From contig NZ_SLVV01000018.1 of NCBI RefSeq assembly GCF_004340465.1, forward strand, positions 1 through 64,000: a stretch of 64,000 nucleotides of DNA, in the 5' to 3' direction. The DNA comes from Mesobacillus foraminis. Lineage in GTDB: Bacteria > Bacillota > Bacilli > Bacillales > Cytobacillaceae. A program made the position numbers and the translations under genes. Below the pieces are notes generated by a model, which saw only the letters and a list, made by a program, of their open reading frames with translations, had not been told where the DNA came from and made no database searches. Position 1 is the first letter of the stretch; every line of letters begins with the position of its first letter. This document shows, in pieces, positions 37,686-47,492 of the stretch.

Positions 37686-38898
37686 GCACTGATAACAATA
37701 AGACTTTTTTTTTGTACCAAGACCTTCGAATAATATTGCCATTTTTAAAAAAATTTATTGGAAAGTGGATGTACCTTTTATACAGTTTAATTTACTACTC
37801 TCCTACTATGTTAGGCTTTTAGGGTTAAAATGCATATAAGGTAAGTTTAAAATTTGTTTAAAAAAGAGCGTGTAATAATTTAATTAAGTGTGTTAAGCGG
37901 CTTATTAAAAAAGGTAATAGAGGAAAATATTAGTTTATTTTAAAGGGAATTGCAGGTATCACCAAGATCTCTTTTCCACCTCTATTAATTAAAGGCCTTT
38001 ATTCCACTTTTCTTGTATTTGTTACCTTAGCACAAGTTTGGTTAAAGCCCCTGGCAGCATCAATTATTTATGTACTTTATCTCCACTTTTCTCTGGTCCT
38101 CGGATATCGAACTAGAAATCAGTTATCAATAATACCCAATTATCCATAATTAGTTTAATATCCCAGTAAATTGTTAATAATAATAGCATATTCCCCTACA
38201 TTATCCATTGCGAACTTCCGCAGTGGGTTTCTTTTTTCTCATTTGATATCCCATCCTAATCAGGAGAATTTTATCTTAATCGAATCAATCTGGGTTGAAA
38301 AACAATAAGAACATTTATATTTATATAGTTAAAATGATTTATATTAATATAAACATTAATAATAATAATATTATAAATGTTAATTTAAAACATACATAAA
38401 AAAAATAAACGGACAACCAACCAATCACAAAAGACTCTCATTTCTTTTAAGTAAATCCCTGCCTTTCTTTTACTCCCAAAATTTTAAACGTGACGTAATA
38501 AGGGACATCCTCGATACCTTTTCAAATGACATTCTTTTTTAGTGTTTAAAAGTCTGATGGTAAAGAAATGAAATTAAGCTTTCCAAGAGTTTTGATATAC
38601 AACTACTAAAATAGACAACAGGTTTTATTACGCTTATTGGCCACTTTGGCAGCAAACCTTCCTTTTCACATGATCAACCCTTTTGTTCCTATGAGAAATA
38701 GTTGTAAACCAATGCAAAAAAATTACAAAAAATGTCTTTTCTAATTCGCTCTCTGGCGAAATTAGACGGACAACCATACACAAAAGAATATTTCATTTCG
38801 TCTGAGAACGAATCTCCGACATCCTAAAAATTTACAGAGAACATCTAAAAATTCAGGCCAATAATAGAGACAGAACAAATATTCTATGTTAAACTCAT
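37686..38898. other. 1.2-kb gene-free AT-rich region with a degenerate direct repeat
   Basis: No reading frame with a credible start and codon pattern was found. Two loosely similar stretches, from about 38410 and 38767, share GGACAACCA, then CACAAAAGA and ATTTC, and later GACATCCT. They look like diverged copies of one element of about 100 bases. The region separates the biosynthetic genes from the mobile/defence island. Confidence 0.45.
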
Positions 38899-38927
38899 AG
38901 TAAAGATAAGGAGGCGTTATCTTTACT
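38899..38927 (+). repeat. Perfect 11-bp palindrome with 7-bp spacer before recombinase gene
   Basis: Arms AGTAAAGATAA (38899-38909) and TTATCTTTACT (38917-38927) flank the spacer GGAGGCG. Two ~11-bp inverted arms around a 6-8-bp spacer is the layout of tyrosine-recombinase core sites (dif, loxP). A decayed copy lies at the same place before the second recombinase copy. It could instead be an operator or leader hairpin. Confidence 0.55.
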
Positions 38928-38971
38928 ATACATAATGTAATTATGGTTAACTAACTCATAGGAGGTCAAAA

Positions 38972-40090
38972 GTGAACGACTTGACACTTCTCTCCCATAT
39001 GGATGATAAACAGTACTTGGCAAACTTGGCCGATCAATTATATACCCGCAACCTACTGGATGAAAATCGGAACCTAACGCTTGCGGAAAGTTCGGAACAG
39101 GATTTTCTCGAATTGTTCTTTCTGGAGAAAATTTTCCATCCGGATAAACAGCTTTCCCCCCATACAGTAAGGGCGTACCGTTCGGATGCGAAAACCCTCC
39201 TTCACTTTTTGGCGGACCACTCTCTCTCATTCAAGGATATCGGGTTTCCGGAAGTGAAAGCCTACAACAGATACATCAAGGAAAAGTATGCAGTGAAGTC
39301 GGCCAAACGGAAATTGGAGTTTTTCCGCAGGTTATTGGATTTTGGATATGAGACACAATTTTATAAAGCCCACCTCTCCACCTGGATCACAAAACCGGTA
39401 TATAAAAAAGGACACCATATAATAGAAGAAACTCGGAACGAAAAAACCCAGACCAGGGTGCAGGTCCGGGAATTATCACAGAAGGATGCAGAATATCTAA
39501 TTTCCTTCTTCCCCAAAATTGTAAAGGCTACAAGGAATCGGGAACAGCTGGAGAAGAGGAACCTTCTGATTGGCTATTTACTTTATACAACAGGACTTCG
39601 TGCCAGTGAGCTGTTAAGTTTGAATTGGGGAAGCTTCCGTTATAACCGGAAAGGGCATCTTTATGCTGATGTGATTGGAAAGGGAAACAAGCCTAGAACA
39701 ATACCGATAAGAGAAGAAACAATGGAAATGCTTTTTAACTACAGAAAAAGCATTGGGGAATCGACTGAGGTAAATATTGAAGATACAAATCCAGTTTTTT
39801 TTCCAATGTATAATAAAAATCTTCCTATTACAAATAAAAAAAGGTTAACATACCCAGCCCTTTATAAAATCGTTAAGGAAGCAGTACACTTGGCAGGAAG
39901 AAATACAAAAATAACACCTCACTGGTTCCGCCATTCATTCGTGACCCTTCTGTTGGAAAATGATGTTCCATTAGCCATAGTGAAAGACTGGGCTGGTCAT
40001 TCTGATATTTCCACCACGAATATATACCTGGAACGCATCAATCAGGATGATTCACATGTTCATCTGAACAAGGTCAACTTATTTAGATAG
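38972..40090 (+). CDS. Tyrosine recombinase (XerC/integrase type), intact copy
   Basis: 372-residue site-specific recombinase. GTG start at 38972 with AGGAGG just upstream; an in-frame ATG comes later. The N-terminal SAM-like core-binding domain includes LSPHTVRAYRSDAKTLLHFL. The catalytic domain has all key residues: Arg210 (TTGLRASELL), Lys in VIGKGNKPR, His317 and Arg320 (HWFRHSF), His343 (GHSDIST) and the nucleophile Tyr352 (NIYLERI). The same gene recurs at 41449 in broken form, with matching upstream and downstream DNA, so it is a repeated mobile unit. It might be integrase-, plasmid- or cassette-derived. Confidence 0.93.
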   Translation: MNDLTLLSHMDDKQYLANLADQLYTRNLLDENRNLTLAESSEQDFLELFFLEKIFHPDKQLSPHTVRAYRSDAKTLLHFLADHSLSFKDIGFPEVKAYNRYIKEKYAVKSAKRKLEFFRRLLDFGYETQFYKAHLSTWITKPVYKKGHHIIEETRNEKTQTRVQVRELSQKDAEYLISFFPKIVKATRNREQLEKRNLLIGYLLYTTGLRASELLSLNWGSFRYNRKGHLYADVIGKGNKPRTIPIREETMEMLFNYRKSIGESTEVNIEDTNPVFFPMYNKNLPITNKKRLTYPALYKIVKEAVHLAGRNTKITPHWFRHSFVTLLLENDVPLAIVKDWAGHSDISTTNIYLERINQDDSHVHLNKVNLFR

Positions 40091-40111
40091 ACATTAATAT
40101 AAGGTCAAAAA

Positions 40112-40145
40112 GCCGCACACTTTTGATTAACTGTGCGGCAATTTT
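40112..40145 (+). terminator. Terminator/hairpin of recombinase unit, copy 1
   Basis: An 8-bp GC-rich stem GCCGCACA (40112-40119) with TGTGCGGC (40132-40139) is followed by ATTTT. The same hairpin, in the same flanking context, occurs at 42579 and, without a gene, at 63143. Confidence 0.8.
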
Positions 40146-40370
40146 ATGCAAAACGATATACCTTAAACTTCTTGGAATTAAGAATCATAATTCTCTTGTC
40201 ACATCAGAATCATAGCTGTTTAGATCCATTCCAACAAGATTTTTCCAAGGTACGATACCTACTTGTAGTTAATTTCTTATATGTCTGCCTTTATAAAAAA
40301 AGGAGCAAAAAGCTCCTACCAATTAAAAAATATTTTTTCTCTTTTCTTTTATTTCTTGCTTTTTCATATA

Positions 40371-40720
40371 TTAAAAATCAGGATGTCCAATAAATTGTTG
40401 TCTTTCTTCGTCCGTCAATTCAGCAGGTCTTTTCCCAACCTTTTTACAGTAAGCAAATAATTCCCTCATTTTGACTGTCGGTTCATTCTTTTCGCAAGGG
40501 GCAACGTAAACACCATCTGGGAATCCTTTATCAAAGTTCTTTCTACCCTCTGCCCACATATCTCTTAGCATATCATCACTCACCTTTTTAACATTATACC
40601 CTGTTTTTGTAGGTGTAATAATGTCGTGCCTCAACTCGCGAGCTAATCTAGCCAATTTATGACACCTACCTCAAAATAGTCATTTGCCAGTGCTTGAGCA
40701 GGTTCCTCATCAAGAATCAT
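40371..40720 (-). pseudogene. Unknown 116-residue protein, split by one-base deletion
   Basis: The reading from ATG at 40720 begins MILDEEPAQALANDYFEVGV and then hits a stop. Restoring one A in the run at about 40654-40658 joins it to LARLARELRHDIITPTKTG and on to a normal end, 116 residues in total. Without that base only a TTG-started 94-residue piece (from 40655) is open, and that piece could still be translated. The ATG overlaps the stop of the upstream GNAT-like gene as TAATG, so the pair was translationally coupled. I do not recognise the family. A toxin-antitoxin-like pairing is one possibility; it is not shown. Confidence 0.55.
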
Positions 40721-41174
40721 TATGCGTTCACGGGGTCAAACAGCTCGAAGCCAATTTCTTGGTAAAACTTAATGGTGGTCGTTTTGGACTTTAGCTGCAC
40801 GAACCCATTAAGGCCTTTTAGTATACTGTATTGACATGCAAAGGCAACAAGGTTGGTTCCTACCTCTGTATATTTACAATTTACATTCTTCCCCTTATGT
40901 TCCAAACCTTTAATAAAAGATTTATTCCATTCAGCAGATTCAACATCTTTAATGCGAACCCCATAGTAGCCATCATATAAGTCAACTAATGAAATGACGC
41001 CTTTAACTTCGTCCGAATACTCTCTCGTTTCTAAGGAAAATACCTTGTAATTCTCTGAGTAGTCTTTTTTAAAATTAAAGACCCACTTAGGTTGTCCATA
41101 TTTCCCTACTTCTTTTTTACCCAATTGACGGTAGTAGCATCTACCCACTGTTTAGTAGCGACGTTGTATATCAT
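40720..41174 (-). pseudogene. GNAT-like acetyltransferase, one-base frameshift near the start
   Basis: The C-terminal part reads like a GNAT fold: GTNLVAFACQYSILKGLNGF followed by KFYQEIGFELF, the usual last strand-helix-strand. From ATG at 41174 the frame reads MIYNVATKQWVDATTVNWVK and stops. One extra A in the A-run at about 41112 would join it to EVGKYGQPKWVFNF. A shorter 142-residue reading from GTG at 41148 remains open but has a less convincing N-terminus. It lies between two direct copies of the recombinase unit and is coupled to the next gene by TAATG. Confidence 0.65.
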
Positions 41175-41376
41175 AATACCGTCTCTCTTTCATTATTTAT
41201 ATTCTCTTTTATACCATAATCTAACATCCTATTATTACTGGATTAAGAAACATAATACATAGCTGTATTAAAGTTTGATTAGCTTTTATATCTCGGCCCC
41301 TTGTATTAGAAAGATTATTAATAACTTAATGGATAATAATATAGTCTTTAGCTTTAAAGCTCAAAATAATTCCAAC

Positions 41377-41404
41377 CCTAAAAATAAGGAAGAGTTTCTT
41401 TACT
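41377..41404 (+). repeat. Decayed copy of the recombinase-upstream palindrome
   Basis: CCTAAAAATAA, spacer GGAAGAG, then TTTCTTTACT sit at the same distance from the recombinase start as the perfect palindrome at 38899. The right arm is conserved except for one base lost. The left arm has drifted. The sequence on to GGTTAACTAA and AGGAGGTC is shared between both copies. Confidence 0.55.
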
Positions 41405-41448
41405 ATATATAATTATATTATGGTTAACTAAGTCACAGGAGGTCGAAA

Positions 41449-42557
41449 GTGAATTACTTGACACTTCTATCAAATATAAATAATAAACAGTACCTGGAAA
41501 ATTTAGCCGATCATCTGCATACCCGTAATTTGCTCGATGAAAACCGGAACCTTACCCTTGCGGAAAGTTCCGAACAGGATGTGCTCGAACTGTTCTTCCT
41601 GGAGAAAGTCTTCCATCCGGATAAACAGCTTTCACCTCACACAGTCAAGGCCTACCGATCGAATGCCAAGACCCTGCTTCACTTCTTTGCAGATCACTTC
41701 CCTTCCTTAAGAGACATCGGGTTTCCCGAAGTGAAAGCCTATAACAGATTCATCAAGGATAAGTATGCGGCGAAGACGGCCATCAGGAAACTGGAATTTT
41801 TTAGAAGATTATTAGATTTCGGATATGAGACTCAGTTCTACAAGGCCCACCTCTCCACCTGGATCACAAAACCAGTTGCGAAAAAAGGACACTATTTAAT
41901 AGAAGAAACTCGGAACGAAAATAGTCAAACTCTAGTACAAGTTAGGGAATTATCCCAGAAGGATGCAGAGTATCTTATCTCTTTTTTTCCTAAAACCGTT
42001 AAGGCTGCAAGGAATCGAGAACAACTGGAGAAGAGGAACCTCCTGATCGGTTATATGCTATACCCGATGGGACTTCGTGCTAGTGAGCTGTTAAGTTTAA
42101 ATTGGGGAAGCTTCCGGTACAATCGGAAAGGACATCTTTATGCGGATGTGATTGGAAAGGGAAATAAACCTAGAACGGGACCCATAAGGGAAGAAACAGA
42201 GGAAATTCTTTTTAAAAAATATTGGCGAGTCAGTGGAGATAAATATGGAGAAACTAGTCCAGTATTTTTTGCAATGTATATAAAAACTTACCCATTACAA
42301 ATAAAAATCGGTTAACGTACCCTGCTCTTTATAAAATCGTGAAGGAAGCGGTACAATTGGCCGGAAGAAATTTAAAAGTTACGCCACACTGGTTCCGACA
42401 TTCTTTCGTGACCCTTCTTTTGGAAAATGATGTCCCCTTGGCCATCGTGAAAGACTGGGCTGGTCATTCGGATATCTCTACTACTAATATATACTTGGAA
42501 CGTATAAATCAGGATGATTCCCATGTTCATTTGAATAAGGTCAACTTATTTAGATAG
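41449..42557 (+). pseudogene. Tyrosine recombinase, second copy, frameshifted
   Basis: A close paralogue of the gene at 38972 with the same GTG start and AGGAGG site. The catalytic Arg is kept (GLRASELL). A lost base at about 42279, after VFFAMY, shifts the frame and gives a stop at 42313-42315. The C-terminal part (HWFRHSF, GHSDIST, NIYLERI) remains intact in another frame from 42339 to 42557. The segment before the break (KKYWRVSGDKYGE) has also lost residues relative to copy 1. It is therefore inactive unless the pieces complement each other. Confidence 0.88.
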
Positions 42558-42578
42558 TCATTAATAGATGGACAGAAA

Positions 42579-42612
42579 GCCGCACAATTTTAAATAACTA
42601 TGCGGCAATTTT
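42579..42612 (+). terminator. Terminator/hairpin of recombinase unit, copy 2
   Basis: GCCGCACA (42579-42586) pairs with TATGCGGC (42599-42606) with one mismatch, followed by AATTTTATT. It is homologous to the hairpin at 40112. Homology between the two units continues about 60 bases further, to a shared CTTGTC. Confidence 0.75.
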
Positions 42613-42805
42613 ATTATGCAAAAAGTTATCTTAAATTTCTTGAAATTAAGCACCATATAATTAAAGGTTTCTTGTCCCAAATGAATAATTGCCGTTTCCG
42701 CTCTATTCCAACAAGGTTTGTCCATAAGTCGGCCATTATAATATTTTATGCACCATGAATAGCCACCATCTCCATACTATTTAGTGATTATTCAATATTT
42801 ATCTC

Positions 42806-42874
42806 TTAAAATTGTTTTGTTATAGCAGCCAATTGTTGTTTAAAATCATTGGAAACATCTTTATAATCACTCAT
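42806..42874 (-). CDS. 22-residue open frame with good ribosome binding site
   Basis: GAGGAGTAATAT precedes the ATG at 42874. The peptide begins MSDYKDVSNDFKQQL and ends after AAITKQF. It may be a microprotein or the surviving first codons of a deleted gene. No family is recognised. It lies in the otherwise gene-free stretch 42613-43211. Confidence 0.3.
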   Translation of the reverse strand: MSDYKDVSNDFKQQLAAITKQF

Positions 42875-43211
42875 ATATTACTCCTCAAAATAAAATCTTC
42901 ATTTACCAAATTATAATACTTAGTTTTTTCATTGAGTAATAAAAAGGAGCCAGCCCCTATAAGCCGACCCAAAAATACTCGTTATAGACCTTTTCAAAGG
43001 TTTTCTTCGCTCTCCAATAAAGGGCAGCCCTTAAAATGTTCCAATAGTGAAACTCATATTTCTAACTATGTTTGCCTCATGAGAAAGCATAAAGACAGCT
43101 TCATAACAACCATTAAAAAGCTCTTTATTATTATCAGGAAGTCTCCATGCAAATTCACTAAGGTCAGCTCCTTTTGTCTGTTTCAATAGTAATAACCGCT
43201 TTTCCAGCCTA

Positions 43212-43618
43212 TTGAAAGTCCGTGTTAAAGACCTCAAGGGAACCCATTTGACACTTAAGGAACAAAAGACAGGGAAAATAAAAACACAAATTATCTCCCC
43301 TACATTAAGGAAAGAAATAGACCGATATATTGAAGGGAAACAATACAATGACCTCCTGTTCCCTTCCAAAAAAGGAACCGAGCCGATTACTCGGGTTCAA
43401 GCTTATAGGATATTAAATGAAGTTGCTGCTCAATGCGGAGTCGAGGAGATTGGAACCCATACGCGCAACAAAACATTCTCATATCACTTTTACCAAAGGA
43501 CAAAGGACATTGTTACACTCCAGCATTTGTAGAACCATTCTACTCCGCAGACAACGCTTCGGTATATTGGTATTAATCATGACACAATTGATGAAGCCCT
43601 TAAAGACTTAACTTTATG
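43212..43618 (+). pseudogene. C-terminal remnant of a second-type tyrosine recombinase
   Basis: Only the C-terminal half survives: LFPSKKGTEPITRVQAYRIL, then GTHT and YHFYQRTKDIVTLQHL. An in-frame TAG at 43530-43532 interrupts it, and the same frame then continues NHSTPQTTLRYIGINHDTID to the natural TGA at 43616-43618. The nucleophilic Tyr (LRYIGI) is present, but the N-terminal domain and first catalytic Arg are missing. It is unrelated in detail to the recombinase at 38972, so it marks another old mobile element. Confidence 0.75.
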
Positions 43619-43678
43619 AAAAGGATAGTTATGTTAAAATGGTAAATAATGAAATTATTAAACATAAGGAGAAACTAA

Positions 43679-44620
43679 ATGAGTAAAACTTATCCATCAG
43701 ACTTCAACGACCCGACAATTTGGGAAAAAGTTCCTATTAAAGATTGGTCACATTTTGAAACTGAATGTGAGAAATTGCAAGCACCCGCTGATAGACAATT
43801 TATTTTTAGGGGCCAAAGTTCTAGCGAATATAACCTAACTACATCATTACTAAGGTCTTTTGACTCTAACTCTAATGTAGAACTAGAAGCTTACGAGGAT
43901 AGTATGATACTTGAATTTGAAAAGTTCTATTATCATCATACTAATATACGGTTCCCAAAGCCCAAAACTAAAATTTTCCCAGATATTCGTGAATATAAAC
44001 TGAATCTATTATCTGTTATGCAACACTATGGGGCACCAACAAGGCTTCAAGATTGGACCTATTCTCCCTATATTGCTTTGTTCTTTGCAATGGATGGAGC
44101 AAACAAGGATACTCCCTTTTGTGTTTATGCATTAGATATCAATTTGATTGAAATGCTATATTATATAAAGTACGAAGAAGCATTTAAAGCTAATTACAGT
44201 GACTCACCCTTTAAGGATCTAAAGGATTTTACTTTTGATGATGTGGACGGGCATATTCCTTTTGTTTATCATTGGGAACCATCTCTTGCAAATGAACGTT
44301 TAAGAGTTCAACAGGGATTGTTTTTAGTCCCTAGCGTTGCTGGCGTATCAATAACATGGATATTATCTAGGCTCAAAGAAGAACTTCCTCATATATCTAC
44401 AATAGGTAAGAAATTTATATTTAACCCAGACCAGATGAGCTCATTGTGGAAAAAGATGAATTTTCTAAATTTGACTCATGAATCTATTTATCCCGGCATG
44501 GAAGGATTTTGTAAAGCATTAAAAATATCACAATACGATAATCATAGAGTTGAAAAAGTACTTTCAAATAGGCACGACGACCCAGTACTTCAATGGATTC
44601 TAGAAAGGCATACAAAATAG
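43679..44620 (+). CDS. FRG-domain protein, possible defence gene
   Basis: 313-residue protein with the FRG signature: FIFRGQSSSEYNLTTSLLRS (~41-60), then LSVMQHYGAPTRLQDWTYSP and ALFFAMDGAN (~102-135). The ATG follows AAGGAG. FRG proteins are common in mobile and defence islands; some are linked to phage response, but the biochemical activity is not settled. It stands alone between a recombinase remnant and a terminator, with no visible partner on its strand, and is intact in a neighbourhood of broken genes. Confidence 0.85.
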   Translation: MSKTYPSDFNDPTIWEKVPIKDWSHFETECEKLQAPADRQFIFRGQSSSEYNLTTSLLRSFDSNSNVELEAYEDSMILEFEKFYYHHTNIRFPKPKTKIFPDIREYKLNLLSVMQHYGAPTRLQDWTYSPYIALFFAMDGANKDTPFCVYALDINLIEMLYYIKYEEAFKANYSDSPFKDLKDFTFDDVDGHIPFVYHWEPSLANERLRVQQGLFLVPSVAGVSITWILSRLKEELPHISTIGKKFIFNPDQMSSLWKKMNFLNLTHESIYPGMEGFCKALKISQYDNHRVEKVLSNRHDDPVLQWILERHTK

Positions 44621-44632
44621 ATAGTTAATAAG

Positions 44633-44664
44633 AAGACCAATTCGGCCAGCGATTTGGTCTTTTT
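44633..44664 (+). terminator. Terminator of the FRG gene
   Basis: AAGACCAA (44633-44640) pairs with TTGGTCTT (44654-44661), 13-base loop, followed by TTT. It begins 13 bases after the FRG stop. Confidence 0.75.
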
Positions 44665-44717
44665 AAATTCTATTTTTCAAGTAAAAAAAGAGATCCAAGA
44701 AATGAATCTCCACACTT

Positions 44718-44888
44718 CTATAAAACTTCTTTTAACAATTGCCATTCTTCACTTGAAATGTCGTCGGTATACTCATTCATGCAAATGAACAGCTCATTGT
44801 TACTCTTATCCTAATGTGTAAAAATACCCCTCCTTACTTCATAAGTAAAGGGTGAATTCTCCCATCCTTCACCCCTTACTGAAACCAT
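44718..44888 (-). pseudogene. Short decayed open frame with in-frame stop
   Basis: Reading from ATG at 44888 gives MVSVRGEGWENSPFTYEVRR and continues to GIFTH, a TAG, then DKSNNELFICMNEYTDD and a natural-looking end. The composition looks like coding sequence interrupted once. No family recognised. It may be a decayed immunity-type or small cytosolic protein. Confidence 0.35.
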
Positions 44889-44927
44889 AAATTCTAAATT
44901 TCAATACTTTCTACAATTCTTCACTTC

Positions 44928-46829
44928 TTATATATTTGATAGAAAAAGAGCCTTCATTCTTTCAAAACGTTTACGAAGAACAAAAGTATACCATTCTCTG
45001 GTAATATTATCAGCATTCTTTTGTTTTGGTATTATTAGTTCGTCACAAGAAATAAATAATAATCTATCAAATAAACTTCTTTGCTCCTCAATTTGTTTGT
45101 CGGTATGTCCACACTTTTCTTTCAAATATGTTAAATATTCATAAAAAGTTTTATCCTGTTTTCTATTGTTAGACTCTTTTGGTATAAAGGCAAGATTCGC
45201 CACACAACTTATTGGTAAACCGTTTAAATTCACTGCTGCTTTTCGTAGACGTTCTATCGGCAAGACATGGTCTATTTCATATAAGCTGTAAGTCTCATCG
45301 AATGTAAATATATTTTTGTATAAGTATTTAAGAAAGAGAATCTCTTTATCTCCAATATTTATTCGCTTACTCTCTTTACGGTTAAGTTGTTCTTCAAACC
45401 AAACTGTTAAGATACTATTCCATTGTTCTTTTGGAATAAGTTGTCCATAACGTAGATTATCAATAAGCGAACCTATATTATTTTTGATAGGATCAACTAT
45501 TATCTGTTTTAGTTTAGAATCACTAGAACCTCGCCAATAATCCCTTAACAAATCATATAAGTAGTGAGCAGGTAACGTATTTAATAAACGTATTTTATCC
45601 TGTTTCCATGTTGATCTTTCACTTAGATTTTGATCAAATCGGATATGGAACACGCTGCCAATTAGTGCTACAATCTGACTCTCACCATGAAATATTTTAT
45701 AATCACCTGCTATATGTCTCTTTGCACGATGAGCTTGAAAAGCAAGCACAGGGCTAAGAGCAGTCTGAACAAAATCAATCGCTTGTAAAAATGCAGTTTC
45801 AAACCTATTAATATCAATTTCTAGCATTCTATCTTCTAAACTCTTTAACTCCTGAGATGCTACCCCTCGACAAATTGAAACGATATTAAATCCTAGTGAA
45901 TCTGTGCTATCTTCGTTACCTTCCTTAGGTCTACCGAATAGCATAGGATAAGTTTTTTGTATAAACTTCCCCACCCCAAATAAATACTCAAATAGTGTGA
46001 ATTTGGTATCTATCTGGTAAAGATTATTACTGTCATAGTTATCAATCACAAATCCACTTTCAATGAGTTTTTCGTATTTTAATTTGATGGCATCAATTAT
46101 ACTTTTATTCTGTATCTGAAACTCTTTTTCCCAAGTAGCAGCAAAGATTTGATAGCGATTCAATTTTGTTCCTTTGGAATTTATTCGTTCGAATATTTCT
46201 GGCAAGTTTGATTCTTCACCGTGATAAACAACAACAGGCATCTCTATTTTAGATATATCTGAGAACGACTTAACAGAATCAATGAACCTTGAAAGTATGT
46301 CCATTATTTCTTCAAATAATTCATTAGAAAGAGAAATATTTTCAGATAAAAGCTGAGACTCTAGGAATTTCACTAGATTATAAGAAGAAAATTTCTCACT
46401 CTCAGTAAATCCATTTTTTCCTTTTACCCACTGCTCAATTTTTTCTCTTACCTTTTCCTCATCACTACTCGAGAGGGTAGGGAAAATGCTTAGCAAGGAT
46501 GTAATATAATGATCTTTAATCTCATTCTTCGAAAAATACTGTGTAGGTTTTAAGCTATATTCTAAAATGGTAGAAGTTCTTTGAAGACCATCCACTAATA
46601 AATAGTCTTCGCTACCTTTTTTATATAATAATAGAGAGCCAAATGGAAAACCTTGTTTTAAAGTATCAATAAACTTTTCTTTCTGGGACTGTGACCATAC
46701 CAAATTTCGTTGAATTTTAGGTACTCTAATCTTCATTGCTACATTTGTATTATCTACTTGAGCATTGATTCCATCAACAATATCTTGTACACGGATTTGC
46801 TTTACCTCTGTATATGACTTTATACTCAT
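44928..46829 (-). CDS. DUF262 / HNH (GmrSD-like) type IV restriction-type protein
   Basis: 633-residue protein. The N-terminal DUF262 (GmrS-type, ParB-like fold) part shows IRVPKIQRNLVWSQSQKEKF and LVDGLQRTSTILE (~36-90), the latter matching the DGQQR-type motif. The C-terminal DUF1524/HNH-like part shows EIDHVLPIERLRKA near 520 and SNNRKQDKTFYEYL. GmrSD proteins cut modified phage DNA in an NTP-dependent way; single-chain fusions of both halves are common. AGAGGTGA precedes the ATG. The upstream serine recombinase on the same strand suggests joint mobility. Targets are unknown. Confidence 0.85.
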   Translation of the reverse strand: MSIKSYTEVKQIRVQDIVDGINAQVDNTNVAMKIRVPKIQRNLVWSQSQKEKFIDTLKQGFPFGSLLLYKKGSEDYLLVDGLQRTSTILEYSLKPTQYFSKNEIKDHYITSLLSIFPTLSSSDEEKVREKIEQWVKGKNGFTESEKFSSYNLVKFLESQLLSENISLSNELFEEIMDILSRFIDSVKSFSDISKIEMPVVVYHGEESNLPEIFERINSKGTKLNRYQIFAATWEKEFQIQNKSIIDAIKLKYEKLIESGFVIDNYDSNNLYQIDTKFTLFEYLFGVGKFIQKTYPMLFGRPKEGNEDSTDSLGFNIVSICRGVASQELKSLEDRMLEIDINRFETAFLQAIDFVQTALSPVLAFQAHRAKRHIAGDYKIFHGESQIVALIGSVFHIRFDQNLSERSTWKQDKIRLLNTLPAHYLYDLLRDYWRGSSDSKLKQIIVDPIKNNIGSLIDNLRYGQLIPKEQWNSILTVWFEEQLNRKESKRINIGDKEILFLKYLYKNIFTFDETYSLYEIDHVLPIERLRKAAVNLNGLPISCVANLAFIPKESNNRKQDKTFYEYLTYLKEKCGHTDKQIEEQRSLFDRLLFISCDELIIPKQKNADNITREWYTFVLRKRFERMKALFLSNI

Positions 46830-46922
46830 ATGTCACCTCTAGTTGTTAAATGAACAATTGTATTAATAGTAATAATTATAACCACAACTTAAATCTGAAT
46901 CGCACATCCACTTCCATTTATT

Positions 46923-47492
46923 TTATATTTCATGCTCCTTTTTTCTTCGAATCAGAGTTCTTTTGGTGATACCTGTCATAGCTTCCACTTCTTTATATGT
47001 ATGTGTCTCTAAAAGCATTAAAGCATGTTGGACTTGCTGCTTAGAATGTTTCCTTGGTCGACCTTCTCTAAAATCATTCTTTTGTTTTGCAATCGCTTTT
47101 CCTTCTTGAGTACGTTCAACTATCATATCTCTTTCAAACTGTGCAAAAGCACTCATAATTGAGAAAATAAGGTTTCCTGTTGGTGTATCCTCCACTAATC
47201 CCATGTTAAGAATATGTACTTTAACACCATTTTCAAATAATATCTTTACAGTTTGAATACCGTCTATAGCTGACCTTGCAAAACGATCCAGTTTTGTAAC
47301 TACCAGTGTATCTCCTTCCTTTATTAAAGTAAGCAGTTCTTTGAATTTCGGTCTGTCACCCTTAGTTCCTGTGAAGGCTTCTCGATAGATTATTACACAA
47401 CCTTCATTCTCCAATTTACTAACTTGCTCTTCTATAGAATTTCCTTTTTTCGCTGGCCCCCTTGTACTTACCCTTGCATAACCATACTTCAT
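46923..47492 (-). CDS. Serine recombinase (resolvase/invertase family)
   Basis: 189-residue small serine recombinase with nucleophile Ser9 in [20 protein letters not shown] (~66-77) and [18 protein letters not shown] (the long arm helix). A C-terminal helix-turn-helix includes [19 protein letters not shown]. Length and order match Tn3-type resolvases. It precedes the DUF262 gene by about 90 bases on the same strand. No res site was identified, though the AT-rich 47493-47825 upstream would be the usual place. Confidence 0.92.
   Translation of the reverse strand: MKYGYARVSTRGPAKKGNSIEEQVSKLENEGCVIIYREAFTGTKGDRPKFKELLTLIKEGDTLVVTKLDRFARSAIDGIQTVKILFENGVKVHILNMGLVEDTPTGNLIFSIMSAFAQFERDMIVERTQEGKAIAKQKNDFREGRPRKHSKQQVQHALMLLETHTYKEVEAMTGITKRTLIRRKKEHEI

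Noticed and set aside
38895-39230. 111-codon minus-strand frame across the recombinase start
   Set aside because: Antisense to a clear recombinase gene and its palindrome; no start signal.
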